DNA of 64,000 nucleotides from Harmothoe impar (GCA_947462335.1 OX381721.1:38032488-38096487), one strand, 5' to 3'; counted from the first letter of the stretch, positions 20,083-31,075 are shown. The notes: generated from the letters alone by a model not told the origin. Program-made: numbers and translations.

Positions 20083-20369
20083 GCTTTAAGGACGCATGCC
20101 GCTAAAAGATTACGTTTGTCAGCGTGATGTACCAATGCAGTGAGTAACTCGACGGAGTTGTATCGGTGCATGATGCACCAATGCAGCCCCAGTGAGTAAC
20201 TCGCAGGGGCTGCATTGGTGCATCATGGCGACCCTTCAGAAGTGTCTCAACCCCGGATGCTCGGTATGATTCTTTAATGAAGCACTGGTGAGTTACTAGC
20301 CAGAACTGCATTCATGAATCATGACGACCTAGGGCATCATGTATTAATGCATCATGCCGTCCTTAAAGG
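20083..20369. mobile_element. MITE H, copy 2, with internal perfect hairpin
   Basis: The right end CATGCCGTCCTTAAAGG is followed by TTAA (20370-20373); the left end CTTTAAGGACGCATGCCGC lacks a clear TTAA. Inside, about 20172-20228, CATGATGCACCAATGCAGCC continuing CC pairs exactly with GGGGCTGCATTGGTGCATCA continuing TG around a loop of about 15 bases. Non-coding. Confidence 0.65.
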
Positions 20370-20373
20370 TTAA

Positions 20374-20796
20374 GCTGTCATACATGAGTTATTGATGTCA
20401 TACCATGGATTCCTAGGTATTGACTATTGCCTAGAATATTGCTTTGAATGTATCCTAATTAACTGTGTTGATGTCATGTAGATCTCATTTATTATCTGAG
20501 TGCAAATTATATAGGCAAAGGTTCCCAAGGCTAGGTATGTAGATATTGCACGAGCAGACCTGTGGGTCGTATTGCACGTGTATAATGCGATCCACAGGAC
20601 TGCAGGCTTAAATGAGTGTTAAATGTCACAGGACTGTTAAATATGAGCAATTAAAACAACTTTTTCTGCGACATTTAAAATGTAAACGAACCGCAATTTT
20701 GATGACATCACAGGGCCGTGAAATACAAACATGGGTTATTTCACGGGGTGGAGCAAAACACGGACCTTTTTGGTTAAATCAAGGGTGGTCTGCTGC
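20374..20796. other. unassigned sequence with short inverted pieces
   Basis: GTGGGTCGTATTGCACGTGT and GCGATCCACAG-type sequences pair weakly around 20560-20605, and GGGCCGTGAAATA pairs with TATTTCACGGGG (20713-20742). A 62-codon open frame at 20612-20800 has no recognisable content. Confidence 0.35.
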
Positions 20797-20800
20797 TTAA

Positions 20801-21047
20801 CCCTTTAAGGCCTAGCGTTGACTATAGTCAACACCATGGCAGGCTAGCTTCGGCCATAGACGACACCATGGCAGGCCTAGCTTTGACCATAGTCGACACC
20901 ATGGCAGGCCTAGTGTCTACTATAGTGGATGGCATTTACATTGGCTTACTATAGGAATTGATATGAGGTGCGTCCTTCTGGGACCTACTAGTTCTCAGAG
21001 ATCGTCCCCATGGCAAGCCATAGCATTTGTGGTTAGGATTCAAAGGG
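20801..21047 (+). mobile_element. TTAA-type MITE A, intact copy
   Basis: Flanked by TTAA on both sides (20797-20800, 21048-21051); ends CCCTTTAAGGCC and GGATTCAAAGGG. The left half repeats GACTATAGTCAACACCATGG CAGGCCTAG-like units of about 40 bp four times. TTAA duplication with CCCTTT-type termini fits piggyBac; Kolobok is an alternative. A reversed, truncated relative is at 2723-2879. Non-coding. Confidence 0.75.
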
Positions 21048-21054
21048 TTAAAGA

Positions 21055-21235
21055 CAATACTTCCTGTTGTGATGCAGTAATTCAGCCCAACTCCTCATTG
21101 CTGCATTAAGGCACCACAACCAGCCTTCAGGAATCATCAACTTTCTCGGTCACAATGATACATAAATGCAGCCCTGGGCAGTAGACTTGCCAAAGCTGTA
21201 TTCCTGCATCATGGAGACAAAGGGCAGAGCGCATT
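21055..21235. repeat. diverged fragment of MITE H family
   Basis: GTGATGCAGTAATTCAGCCC, AATGATACATAAATGCAGCC and CTGCATCATGGAGAC resemble the GATGCACCAATGCAGCC motif of the H copies. Ends not resolved. Confidence 0.45.
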
Positions 21236-21237
21236 AA

Positions 21238-21618
21238 GGCCACTCAAAAAAAAAATTCTCATCACCAAGCAATGAAAAATATGACGAGGGCGTTTTTTTT
21301 TTGTTTTTTGTTTTTTTTTTACTCGGGGCAATTTACATAGGGAAATTTGGATCAATTTTCACATTTTAGTAATTTGGAGTTTATTGATCAGCAAAAGTTG
21401 TAACAATGCAAGTAGCACCTAGCTGATTGCATTGCTGACAGCATAAACTTTGATTTGATACCAAATTTGCCAAAATTTTGGCAATTTTAGCGTATTTTTC
21501 ATCAAAAATGTAAAAAAATCAAAAAAGAAATCTCCCCAAATCATGATTTTTATGATGCGCGCGGTGATGAGAAACAACTTTTTAAAAACTAATTTGAGGT
21601 TTTATTGATCTGAGTGGC
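21238..21618. mobile_element. MITE L (GGCCACTCAAAAAA), copy 1
   Basis: Left end GGCCACTCAAAAAAAAAATT then CTCATCACC; right side GGTGATGAGAAACAACTTTT and final TGAGTGGC. A TAA precedes the left end. Shared internal words with the copies at 27988, 30945 and 46281 include TTGATACCAAATTTG or complement and CATCATAAAAATC or complement. PIF/Harbinger-like by the TWA flank seen at 27988. Non-coding. Confidence 0.75.
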
Positions 21619-22022
21619 AGGTTTACAATGATTTCAAAAATGTGTTCATGAATCTTTGAGTTAAACAAGCATATATCATCATGCCAATGTTAATTGTTAC
21701 AAAGTCAATTAGGCTGATATATTTTACAATTTTTCATGTATCCTACAAAGAAACCACATAACATGACACATAAACATTCTTAAGTTTTTTTAAGACCCAG
21801 TCATCTGCAAGCTGTTATTACAACAGGAACACAGAGTTTAGCAATTATATAAAAGCCTTGCATAAAATAAATATTTCATAACCACTGTATTCAATGGTGT
21901 AAAGGAACTGCCAGTCAAGTCACTCACAGAGCTCCCGCAGCATGCTACCATAGTTGGGGGCCTTTTGTACAGAATCACATTGTCTGCTCCAATAGAAGAC
22001 TGATGTCTCACTTAAACACCAC
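21619..22022. other. unassigned AT-rich sequence
   Basis: Nothing recognised. Confidence 0.45.
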
Positions 22023-22025
22023 TTA

Positions 22026-22355
22026 GGGAGTGTGTTTTTTTAACAACAGGGGGGGTTCGGTGGATTTTCGTGTGAGCGGGGCGAAATCTTTTTGGTGCCC
22101 CCAACAGGAGGGATCAATATTTTTTTGGTCCCCCCCTCAGGGGAGTTGAAATTGGGCGTGGCTGACCCCTATGAGCTTTAGTAACATGCGGGCTATTTCA
22201 CTAAAACGGGGTGCAATTTTTTCGCCCCCCCAAGCCCCAAGGGGGGTCCAAATTTGTTTGGTTCCCCCCCCCCCTGTAAGGGGTCCAAATTTGTTTGGTT
22301 TCCCCCCCCCCCCAAATCCACCAACCCCCCCTGTTGTTAAAAAATGACCACCCCC
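22026..22355. mobile_element. MITE, PIF/Harbinger-like, copy 2 (AACAACAGGGGGGG ends)
   Basis: Left GGGAGTGTGTTTTTTTAACA then ACAGGGGGGG; right CCCCCCTGTTGTTAAAAAAT then GACCACCCCC. TTA lies outside both (22023-22025, 22356-22358). The interior has tandem GGTCCAAATTTGTTTGGTTC pieces separated by C runs. Same architecture as 487-762 and 27280-27566. Confidence 0.8.
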
Positions 22356-22358
22356 TTA

Positions 22359-22823
22359 GGTAGCACTTAAAGAGGGGGTTTATCAACAGCTGTATATATA
22401 CTCTCACGGCACACACGTGACAGTTAAATGTGATTGGATAATTTATACCTTACGGACATGCCATCTCAACGTAACTTCTGTGTATGACACGGCAGAATGT
22501 ATTGTACAGGTCATGTCTGGAATTAAAAATGTGGGACCTTTGTTTAGTTTTCTGAATGGATTAGAATGTAATTGTGTTAAAACAAATAGATGTGCTTCCG
22601 GTTTATGTCGAATTGATCACACGAATGGCTTTTTGGACATGCAAGGGTTGTGTAGTGTTTAAGTACCGCCATGTCACTGGCCAGGACCTAAACTGCGTCA
22701 CAAAATTTACTCAGGGCAAGATAAAGTAATGGACTCTCTGTGTTGGTGAAGAAGCAAACCACCAATGGTAAGCTGTCTTCCCCATAAACAAGTTCAATAT
22801 AAAGTGACGTATGGTGCTGTCTA
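22359..22823. other. unassigned sequence
   Basis: Contains an open frame at 22417-22662 (+) starting at GTG, with seven cysteines and no recognisable domain. It has an ATG only in its middle and I do not call it a gene. Confidence 0.35.
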
Positions 22824-23086
22824 CACTCTAAAAGTAAACTTGTGTCCAGACTCTTCCAAGTGACGGTCATAAAATAAATGAGTCAAAAACATGTCTAAGT
22901 GACAAGGAAATGGGTCTTCTAGCTGGAGATAGATGACCCACTTGGCATGTGCCTGCCCAAAACCCGACATTTGCCACCTCCAGATTCTTATGTGATATGG
23001 TAACCTGATAGGTTAGACAATTTTTGACTTGCTCATTTTATTAAAGTCACTCTGATGAGTCTGGAGACAAGTTTACTTTTTCAATG
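22824..23086. mobile_element. MITE G, copy 3
   Basis: Left end CACTCTAAAAGTAAACTTGT, right end ACAAGTTTACTTTTTCAATG, with TA outside both (22822-22823, 23087-23088). The duplicated dinucleotide is TA here but TG in the other two copies, so it is target sequence and not part of the element. Confidence 0.85.
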
Positions 23087-23095
23087 TAGGTACAT

Positions 23096-23180
23096 GCCAG
23101 GGGAATAGCTAAGTGGCAGTGTGTCAATCTGCAGGTTGGAAAGTCATGGGCTTGAGTCCCGCTTTCTCCAATGACTATTT
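23096..23180 (+). ncRNA. tRNA-like SINE head (possible)
   Basis: TAGCTAAGTGGCAGTGTG resembles an RNA polymerase III A box (TRGCNNAGYNGG), and GGGCTTGAGTCCCGC about 45 bases later resembles a B box (GGTTCGANTCC). Spacing and order are right for a tRNA-derived SINE. No complete cloverleaf was folded and no second copy or clear poly(A)-tailed 3' part was identified. Confidence 0.45.
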
Positions 23181-23361
23181 CACGATTGTTACACATGTTT
23201 TATGCATGATTTAATTCACAAAATGGAGCAAAGAAAAAACAAATCCTGTGAGAATATTAGAATAGAAAGTGTTTTATTGAGTTGAAAAATAACAAAATAC
23301 AGAGTAAACAAATTAAATTTAGCACATGCGCATTGCATTACTTCCGTGAGGACCCCTTGTA

Positions 23362-23580
23362 CTACAAAAAAACTGTATTTGATGCTTCATTCTGACGCTC
23401 CGTCTGTCTTGTTTTTCTGGGGGATCCATTTGGCCCTAGTTCACTTCCTATTAGCATACGTATAATGTATTAAGAGTAAGGTATGCTAATTGGAAGTGAG
23501 TTAGGGCCAAACGGATCCCTCATAAAAAAACAAGACGAACAGAGAAGAAGAATCAAGCATTAAACAGTGTTTTCTTGTAG
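23362..23580. mobile_element. foldback element O with TIRs spanning almost its whole length
   Basis: Left CTACAAAAAAACTGTATTTG then ATGCTTC; right GAATCAAGCATTAAACAGTG then TTTTCTTGTAG. The arms continue inward through CCATTTGGCCCTAGTTCACT / AGTGAGTTAGGGCCAAACGG to a short centre near 23470. Only copy in the window; no target duplication resolved. Confidence 0.8.
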
Positions 23581-24679
23581 CGAAACGCTAACATGTTTTA
23601 CCTGTTTCTGACCGGAAAAAGAAAGGTTTTCAGGCCCTCAGCAGAGCTGGTGAAAAGGGTTGAGACAGATGGCATGAGGTGGGATGAGCTCAGGTTTGGT
23701 GAAATCCTCTGAGATGTCATGCGATGCCACTGGTTGTGCACAACTGTAACACGACCGAGGTCAAAGCTCCAAAATGTGTAAATCCCAATGAAATCAATTA
23801 TAAAACCCAGCTTTAAGCATGGACCGCTTATTTGAGGCCTGTGTTTGTTTCAGATACATAAATAGCTTTTATTTTCAATACAATAGGCCCATACGCTATG
23901 CAGGGGGCGTTAAAACGAATGAATCAATCAATTAAATCATCACCCTAAGGTATGCGCCTAATTAGGAGAACCCCCAGATATTTGCTTTGTGTTGGGCAAT
24001 GCAGTAAGGTGTGTCAATAGGCATGGAGTATTGCCATGCACTCAAGACACACAGTTTGTATAGGAATAGCACGACTAGATAAACAAGAAGTAAATATTAT
24101 TCCACCGGCCCGGCCCCGTGGCATCCAATCCTTACCTCTAGATGTGAGTATGCACTGTTTAGATGTTTAGTGCGTGTGGGGTTGATAATAATCACAAGGC
24201 GTGTATGTTCGCCTTCTGTACACCATTAGGTCCCAGTTGCAGTGTTTGCATGTGGCAGGCTCCAAGCTTGAACTTCAGTAAATAGGTGGAGTTACATACA
24301 GTTCTGCTACGTCACAATGTGGGCAAACAAAGGCAACACATGCTCAGGTAACCTAACCATGATAGCCACACACCAGGGTTATTACACTAAAAAAAAAATT
24401 TAATTATCCCTTGGTTATATTGATACATAGCTTTCACTATACAATATAATATTTCAAATATATGTATTCATGTGAATCAAATGATACATGTATGGCTATA
24501 AATATCCATACATAACTGGTTGATTCAGAGTCACCCTACCTAGTGGTCACAGTCCAGTGGTCTGTTTGCCCACCGCACCTCACATGTGAATAATCAAGTA
24601 CATGTAACTCGACCTATACTGTGCTGTTTAACCTAAACACCACTTGTTATGTATGAACTGCAGCATTCTCAGACAAGGT
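23581..24679. other. unassigned non-coding sequence
   Basis: About 1.1 kb without recognised genes or repeats. A short A run at about 24389 is followed by AT-rich sequence. Confidence 0.45.
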
Positions 24680-24900
24680 TTGTGGGGATGCATGATGGCC
24701 TGTATGATGGGCTGCATGATGCCTTAAGGCGTCATATTCATTTGTCGTCAAGATGCACCAAAGCAGTAACTTATCGCATCGCTGTTGCAGCAGTGCAATA
24801 GACTAAGTCCTTTAGGAAATGTACCAGCAAGTTAAGGTCGGCATGATGCATGGACGAATTCCCTGCGGCACATTCTGCTACATCATAACGACCAAATGGC
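24680..24900. repeat. diverged fragment of MITE H family
   Basis: GGATGCATGATGGCCTGTAT, GGGCTGCATGATGCCTTAAG and AAGGTCGGCATGATGCATGG match the GGCATGATGCACCAATGCAG theme. Ends not resolved. Confidence 0.5.
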
Positions 24901-25392
24901 ATTACGCAGACGCAAAATAGTTGTTGTTCATGGGCAATAGGTGGAAGATTGTCCTTTGCCTAGACGTAATATGGACATTTCCTGCTCTTCTTGCCTTGGG
25001 AGCCTCTGATTCCTTTCAACCCCCTCCACCAAAGTAGATAGAGTACCACCTCCTTCAACAGCAAGCATTGAACTTGTTTCCCCTGACTGAACCAGCGATG
25101 ACATACCCAAGTGATTTCAAAATTCTTGAAGCATCTGGCGGAGTTCAATGCTTACAAGCTGACACTGCCGAACTATTTTACTGAGCAGAACCTCCTTAGT
25201 TACAAAGGTCTATGCTAACCACCTATGGTTAAAGATACATTAACAGTTAAATTATTTATTTGTGACAATATATTGAAGTTTTACTATGCTAAATGTTTAA
25301 TGAGAGCTGTCAAATTTTCCATACCTACATGCAGTTATATTAATCATGCAATGTCTGAACACAAAGGGCACATAGAACATCATTTATGGATA
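24901..25392. other. unassigned non-coding sequence
   Basis: Two overlapping minus-strand frames of 60-62 codons (24928-25148) have no recognisable content. Nothing else seen. Confidence 0.4.
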
Positions 25393-25394
25393 TA

Positions 25395-25766
25395 CACTGA
25401 TATTCCTAGGCTCCCTATACGCTCCCTATACGCCCAACCTCTCAGTCACTAGTGCCTAACCTAGTTAGTAATTTTTTGGCTCCCTATACAACCAACCTAG
25501 GTCAGTTATTATTGTCAGGTTGGTCAGTACTGACCAACCAACCTTAGTCTTTCTATTTCCAGGGGGAGCCACTGAGTGGTCATGACAGGTGGCCCCAACT
25601 AGTGGTTTGCAAATATAACACACCAATGATGAATCTAGGTTAGCCACTACTGACTGACCCCTCGGTAATTTTTGAATATAACTTTGCCATTATGACTAAC
25701 ACTCATATATGACCAACCTAGGATAGTCTGTACTGACTAACCCTTTCAATCTATGGATTTTCAGTG
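25395..25766 (+). mobile_element. CACTG-ended MITE B, copy 1
   Basis: Ends CACTGATATTCCTAGGCTCC and CAATCTATGGATTTTCAGTG, flanked by TA (25393-25394, 25767-25768). The interior repeats ACCAACCTAGG and TCAGTACTGACCAACC motifs in both orientations. It is the reverse complement of the copy at 47241-47607 over its length. Non-coding. Confidence 0.85.
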
Positions 25767-25874
25767 TAGGCAAAGATACTTACATGTCACTCTAAATGCT
25801 GACTTGTATTTTTACAACTTTTAACCAACACTACATGTCTATCCATTTGTCAATGCGAAGACTACTTTGTGGAT
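25767..25874. other. unassigned spacer
   Basis: Short AT-rich spacer between two elements. Confidence 0.4.
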
Positions 25875-26217
25875 CCTTTAAGGGTCAGACAGTCGTTTAA
25901 TGCCCAATGCCCTATATCGCCATGGTGATTCTGCTCCACAAAGGTGCATTCATACATCATATCAATCTGGTGGGAGTATATCAAGCTGATATCAAGTGTC
26001 AGTAAAATGCTTGAATGCATCACTTGCCAGTTACTCATACAAGCTGCATTCATGCATCATACCTGCAATGGGCATACCCAGTGGGCACAGAACATTGAAT
26101 CAACATTTATAAATGGTTGCCAATGTTGATTCAATGTTGATTTGACGTTGATTCAATGTTGAACTGAATTTTATGCCCACTGGGTAATGCATTGAGGCAC
26201 TATACAGTCCTGAAAGA
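25875..26217. mobile_element. MITE H-like copy interrupted by MITE I
   Basis: CTTTAAGGGTCAGACAG at the left and ACAGTCCTGAAAG at the right resemble the H termini; GTGCATTCATACATCATAT and GCTGCATTCATGCATCATAC match H interior words. A 108-bp element of family I is inserted at 26077-26184. Confidence 0.5.
26077..26184 (+). mobile_element. 108-bp MITE I, copy 1 (CCCAGTGGGCAC)
   Basis: Ends CCCAGTGGGCACAGAACATT and TTTTATGCCCACTGGG, flanked by TA (26075-26076, 26185-26186). The interior iterates AATGTTGATTCAA and ACGTTGATTCAA. Same length as copy 2 at 31595-31702. Nested in an H-like element. Confidence 0.85.
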
Positions 26218-26554
26218 GATCAAGTGAGTTCCTGTCAGGACATCCATGACCTATTGGGAACATTTCCACTGCTGTGTTTTATGCTTCTTCTCTCTGCGCC
26301 CTGTGCACATGACCATGGTGTGCACGTCCTCTGCCACTTTGTTTTCTGCTAGCAAGTCATTGACAGAATGTCTGCTTTTTCGAGTGGCCTCAACCGTGTG
26401 ACTGAACTATCACGTAACTCTAAGGCTGCAGCGGTTATCTCTACGTCATCTTGCTGAGGTCGGAATGCAGCCCTGGCTACACACACCACACACAGGCAAA
26501 TATCAGCGTCCAACAATGTCGCCAATAGCACTCTCAGACAATGCTGGACTCTTG
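26218..26554. other. unassigned sequence
   Basis: No repeat or gene recognised; small minus-strand frames only. Confidence 0.4.
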
Positions 26555-26642
26555 TAGGGTCCTGCTACACTTGTGAATCTGCTGGACCGGTGGCATTTTA
26601 GGAGGACATTGCCACTGTCCTGGGTGTTTTCGTACTGACTGA
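26555..26642 (+). mobile_element. MITE P, 5'-truncated copy
   Basis: GGTCCTGCTACACTTGTGAA through GGTGGCATTTTAGGAGGACA to GTGTTTTCGTACTGACTG matches the right part of 7813-8183. The left half is missing. Confidence 0.7.
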
Positions 26643-27276
26643 CAATGTGTAAACACTGTCGGTCATTACTTGTAAGAGTGTTTTTGCGGCCACAATGAGT
26701 GATGGAAAAATATTGCAACAATAATAGAAAAGTCGGTCATAATTGTTCTGTACTCATGAGGTAATGAACCGTGCCCTTAAAATATGAAAAATCACAAACT
26801 TAGTTCTATAATAAAACAGGAAAGACTCCAATGAACTAATCCAATCAAAAGTTCCTTTTTCATGGCAACTTCTTGGTTATTAAATGTATTGATCATTGAG
26901 GTTGAATAGCTGATTCTATTAAACAGTTTGGGCAGGGGGCGGGGTACTGTACAAAGGAAATAGCCTTTGCCTCAATAACGATTTAGAGTATTAAATCGTA
27001 GGGAATAGGCTAGACATACTGAGGCATGATGCTTAGTTTTCAGGAGTGCATCCAACCTTTAGTGTCAACATTATGCATGAATTCTGCAGTGCCTCGCCAC
27101 GGCTGCATTTATGAGCCATGACCATAAAGCACATATTTTAGTGTCTACCATGTAGGAATATGGAATGAGACAAATATTCATGAGATGAGAGTACCCCAAT
27201 TTGTTCAACACAGTTGAGCTCTACATTGCTGCACGATCGTCATCAGGTGTTATATCCATAGATAAACCTCATCAGA
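26643..27276. other. mostly unassigned; H-like fragment near 27025-27125
   Basis: GAGGCATGATGCTTAGTTTT and CTGCATTTATGAGCCATGAC near 27020-27122 resemble the H family. The remainder shows nothing recognisable. Confidence 0.4.
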
Positions 27277-27279
27277 TTA

Positions 27280-27566
27280 GGTAGTGCTTATTTTCTAACA
27301 ACAGGGGGGGCTGGTGGATTTGGGGGGGACCAAAATAAATTCAAAAAAAAATTGGACCCCTCTTAAAGGGGGGGGGGGGAGGGAAACAAGTTACACCCCT
27401 TTTTAGCGGAAAAGCCTGCGCGGTACTATGGCTTGGACCTGCCGAATTTAAACCTGCCTGGAGAAATATTTTGACCCTTTTTGCGATAGGGACCAAAAAA
27501 TTACTGACCCGCTCACACGAAAATTCACCTACCCCCCACCCCCCTTGTTAAAAAATTACCACTCCC
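27280..27566. mobile_element. MITE, PIF/Harbinger-like, copy 3
   Basis: Left GGTAGTGCTTATTTTCTAAC then AACAGGGGGGG; right CCCTTGTTAAAAAATTACCA then CTCCC. Flanks are TTA (27277-27279) and TAA (27567-27569), consistent with TWA. The interior has GGGACCAAAATAAATTC and related G/C-run blocks like the copy at 22026. Confidence 0.7.
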
Positions 27567-27569
27567 TAA

Positions 27570-27984
27570 GGGGTTAGGAACCCATGATTGCTGAGTGTAG
27601 GTATCAGTAACCCGTCTGATAGCAGCTTAACCACTGCCACATAGAGCAGTGTGGGCTGGGTGCTGAGCTGACAGGGGAGTGAGTGAAGGGTGGGGAGGCT
27701 GTAGGTAGTGGCAGGGTGTGGGCTTTATCAGGATCACACCAAGCACTAAGGGGGTCAATGGAAGTGGACTAGAGAGCAACGCGGCAAGAAAGGGTGACTG
27801 GAAAAGTTGCTGGAACATTTTTTAAATGTGTCTATTAAAAAAATATGTTAATATGGCCCTAGGATTTTGGATTCTTACATAAGCCAATTGAAAGATAGTA
27901 TTCTTGCAAATCTCATTATATTTAAATTTAACACCAGACATACAATGTTCTGAGGAATCTGCTAAAACCAATATAAACACTACT
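27570..27984. other. unassigned sequence
   Basis: Includes a minus-strand 63-codon frame at 27627-27818 without recognisable content. No repeats seen. Confidence 0.4.
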
Positions 27985-27987
27985 TTA

Positions 27988-28264
27988 GGCCACTCAAAAA
28001 AATTAAAATGGTTTCTCATTACCGCGCGCATCATAAAAATCCGGTTTTGAGGAAAACCTTTTTTTTTTGCATAATTTTGATGGAAAACCTGATAAAAATG
28101 AACAAAATTGGTCAAATTTGGTATCAAATTAAAGCTTATGATGCCAGCAATGCAGTGGTATAGACAAAACTTACATTTCTCCACTTTTAAAAGGCAATTG
28201 ATTCTTTACCAATAAAATCTGAATTTTGTGAGTAAAAAAAAACAGTTTGAGTTTTTGAGTGGTC
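27988..28264. mobile_element. MITE L, copy 2
   Basis: Left GGCCACTCAAAAAAATTAAA then ATGGTTTCTCATTACC; right GTTTTTGAGTGGTC; TTA outside both (27985-27987, 28265-28267). Internal AATTTGGTATCAAATTAAAG and CCAGCAATGCAGTGGTATAG are shared with the copy at 46281. The 120-codon minus-strand frame (27822-28184) is a by-product of this A-rich element. Confidence 0.8.
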
Positions 28265-28267
28265 TTA

Positions 28268-28985
28268 GTGTGCATAAGTCAGCCTTTCTTGATGCATGGG
28301 TCTGTAGACATGACTCAGAGAGGAGATTGGGGTTGTTATTGAGGCAGAGGTAAGGGTATTCAGTCCCTTACTCAGGGATGAGTTGAGGTGTGGACTTCAT
28401 CATGGGGAATGAGAGTGTCAATGGGGGGTACTGGATGGGATACTAGAGATGACATAGAGAGGAGATGAAGTAAACCAAGTCTACAGTTCCTTCACACGAT
28501 GCACTGGTATAGCACACATGTCATAGGCTCCGACAGGTAAAGGAACAGGGGGGGGGCAAACACTCTATAAGCAATTCTAAATCTATCTGTTCAATACTTT
28601 GACTTTAAACATTGGTTTTATCTTGATGAAAACACCATAAATGGAGCCTGGGTGAAATAAGGAGATTTTACATAGGTGGTTGTTCGTTATAGTACTTCAA
28701 AATGGTAACTCTAAATAAAATGAGCTGCAAGATTAGGATGTTATATAAGTAGTATTGAACCTGACAACCTTAATTTGTCTGATAGACCAGAGGGATCTGC
28801 GTGGTATTGATGGTTAAATGACACAAGCTTAACTTCAGTTCTAGAATTTCCGTATGCAATGACCACCTTTCCTAAATAAAATACAATGTGGCCGTTTCAC
28901 ATTGATGGTTTGCATGTTGAATTTTCCTTCATCTTTCATTATGAGACCAAAATATGAACACAACGGCTAACTTAAGGGTTACCTA
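28268..28985. other. unassigned sequence
   Basis: No gene or repeat recognised in about 700 bp apart from a short G run near 28549. Confidence 0.45.
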
Positions 28986-29569
28986 CCCAGTAAACATCCT
29001 ACGTAATTCCAATGTAGCTCAGAGGTTTCTCTAGGGAGTTTTCCTACCAATAATTTGACTTTTGCAAAGTTAATGAACGTCAAAACGTCAAGGTTTATTT
29101 ACATTCAACAGACATTTATGTCTGATTTAGTTTTTTTTACCTCATTCAAACTTAAATAAAGTAAAAGTAAACTAGTTTGCAGCACTGTCAAGCTTGTAGA
29201 GAATAAGGTGGCACTTCAGCAAATGTACGCCTTTAAACAGTATCATCATAATGATTGCGAAAAGAGATTTTCTTTTACAGTACAAATAGATTAAACACAT
29301 TTGTGTATGTAAATAACACGGGTCTATCTTATACATCAAGTTATATTTGTCATTTTTCCATATGATTATGTCTGAATAAGGTAGAAACACTTTGATTTAT
29401 CACGTTTATCTACTCCTGAATGAGTTAGATAAACGTAAATCAAGCATAAATATTTGTAGAAGTAAATAAACCTCAATGTTTTGACGTTGATAAACCCACT
29501 AAACTTACGTAGTTCATGCCACAAATGAACGTAAATTTACGTTTGAAAAACGTAGATGTGTTTACTGGG
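28986..29569. mobile_element. CCCAGTAAACA-ended MITE J
   Basis: Ends CCCAGTAAACATCCTACGTA and ACGTAGATGTGTTTACTGGG, flanked by TA (28984-28985, 29570-29571). The interior has many ACGTAA/TTTACGTT and TAAACGT words in both orientations. The CCCAGT terminus resembles family I. The minus-strand 72-codon frame inside is not a credible gene. Confidence 0.75.
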
Positions 29570-29571
29570 TA

Positions 29572-30197
29572 GGCACGGTATCGCATGAATCTATCCCTGG
29601 CCCATGTCATACTCAGCCCATGGCTTTGTGCAATACACCTCCAGGGTCAACTCTTAAAAAACGATGCCCCGGGAACCCAATGTGGCTGGCCTTTGTTTAA
29701 TTGTTACACCCCTATACCCTGTACATGTTTGTTGGACGGGTCCATGCATTGCAGTCATGTGGTCTTGGCATCAAGAACCATAGACCTGTTAGTGGACATG
29801 ACATCAAACGTGCATTTCATGGTGCTTACAAATGTCACCTGAATGCTCAAATGAAATGAAAATGGTGCAAAATGACTATAAACTAGTAGTAAAGATTAAG
29901 TACAGATGTGGGTAGTGTCAGTATAAATGTTTCTTCAGAAAAACAATTATATCAACAACGATAGGAAAAGTGCATTTTCGAAAAATGTGAAATCATATAG
30001 ACAGAACAAGTAAGTGAGTTGAAGTGAATGGTTCTAGAAACCATGGCACTAAACACAGACATTGGCAAAGATGACTGTAATCCCTGCTCTGCTGATATAA
30101 TACATTAATAGAAACAAGGTTAAGTATATTGGTTAATAGATGCTTTTTGTCAGCAAACTCCCATTTAAGTATTTAGGATTTTCAGCATTATTTAAAG
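29572..30197. other. unassigned sequence
   Basis: An 85-codon open frame (29585-29842, +) has no recognisable domain and no repeat relation. Nothing else stands out. Confidence 0.4.
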
Positions 30198-30199
30198 TG

Positions 30200-30919
30200 C
30201 ACTGTAAAGAATTTCCGTTGAAATTACGGAGAATCAATGCTAAATTTGACGGTGTATCACCATAATTGTCATTTACGGTGAGAAACTGTAAAAGTCTTTA
30301 CTTTTACATTGAACTTCCGTAAACCAGTACATTGGAACAATGTTTTTTCATTTACGGTGAATCTCACATTAGAAGTAAAAATGTACATAATTGTGTTAGA
30401 TTTATAAAGATATCCAACCATCTCATTAATTACACAATCAAAATTGAAGCCTTTGGCATATTAAGGATAAGAAATATATAATTTCCTTTTATGAGACTCT
30501 GGGCACTAGTACGAATAGTATAAACACCCATGTTGTGATAATTAGAATTATACATATTAAGACTGTTGTCAGAGTTTCTTTGTAACAATCCTAGAGTACC
30601 TTTTGCTCATGGATTGTAATTGTATATTGCCATGAGGCATTCAATTATGCTTCTCAGGCCAAATATATTTATATATAGGCCTGGAATTAAGATAATATCA
30701 TGAAATATACATCAATGAATCCAGAAACAATTATAATTATCATTGAATAGCAGAGAATCATCGTAAAATAATGATGAATCACCGTTAAATAACAACAGGA
30801 AAGGCCTGTAAAATTTACGGGAAAAGCAAATTACGGTGACCGTAAAAAAAACGGGGAACGGTCGGCATTCAGTGATGCCAGTGATTCACCGTAATTTTTA
30901 CGGGATATTTTTTACAGTG
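30200..30919. mobile_element. CACTGTAAA-ended MITE K with TTACGG repeats
   Basis: Left CACTGTAAAGAATTTCCGTT, right TACGGGATATTTTTTACAGTG without the first base; TG outside both (30198-30199, 30920-30921). TTTACGG/CCGTAAA words occur more than ten times near both ends (30220-30360 and 30765-30910). Elements of this look are common in aquatic animals; the transposase class is not known to me. Non-coding. Confidence 0.8.
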
Positions 30920-30944
30920 TGGATAATATCTAGCTTATTTCTAT

Positions 30945-31075
30945 TCCACTGCATAACTGGTAGTATAAGCTTTAATTTGATACAAAATATGCCAATGTCT
31001 GTCCAATTCTATCATGTTTTTCATTAAATACTAGCAAACAAAAAACATTTCATCTCAAAACCTGATTTTTACGAT
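30945..31075. mobile_element. MITE L, fragment
   Basis: CCACTGCATAACTGGTAGTA, AAGCTTTAATTTGATACAAA and AAAACCTGATTTTTACGATG match the middle of the L copies. The termini are absent; element K ends just upstream. Confidence 0.6.

Noticed and set aside
22417..22662. Cysteine-containing frame of about 81 codons that could be a small secreted protein
   Set aside because: It starts at GTG, has no methionine until the middle, no signal peptide, and no second copy or splice context.
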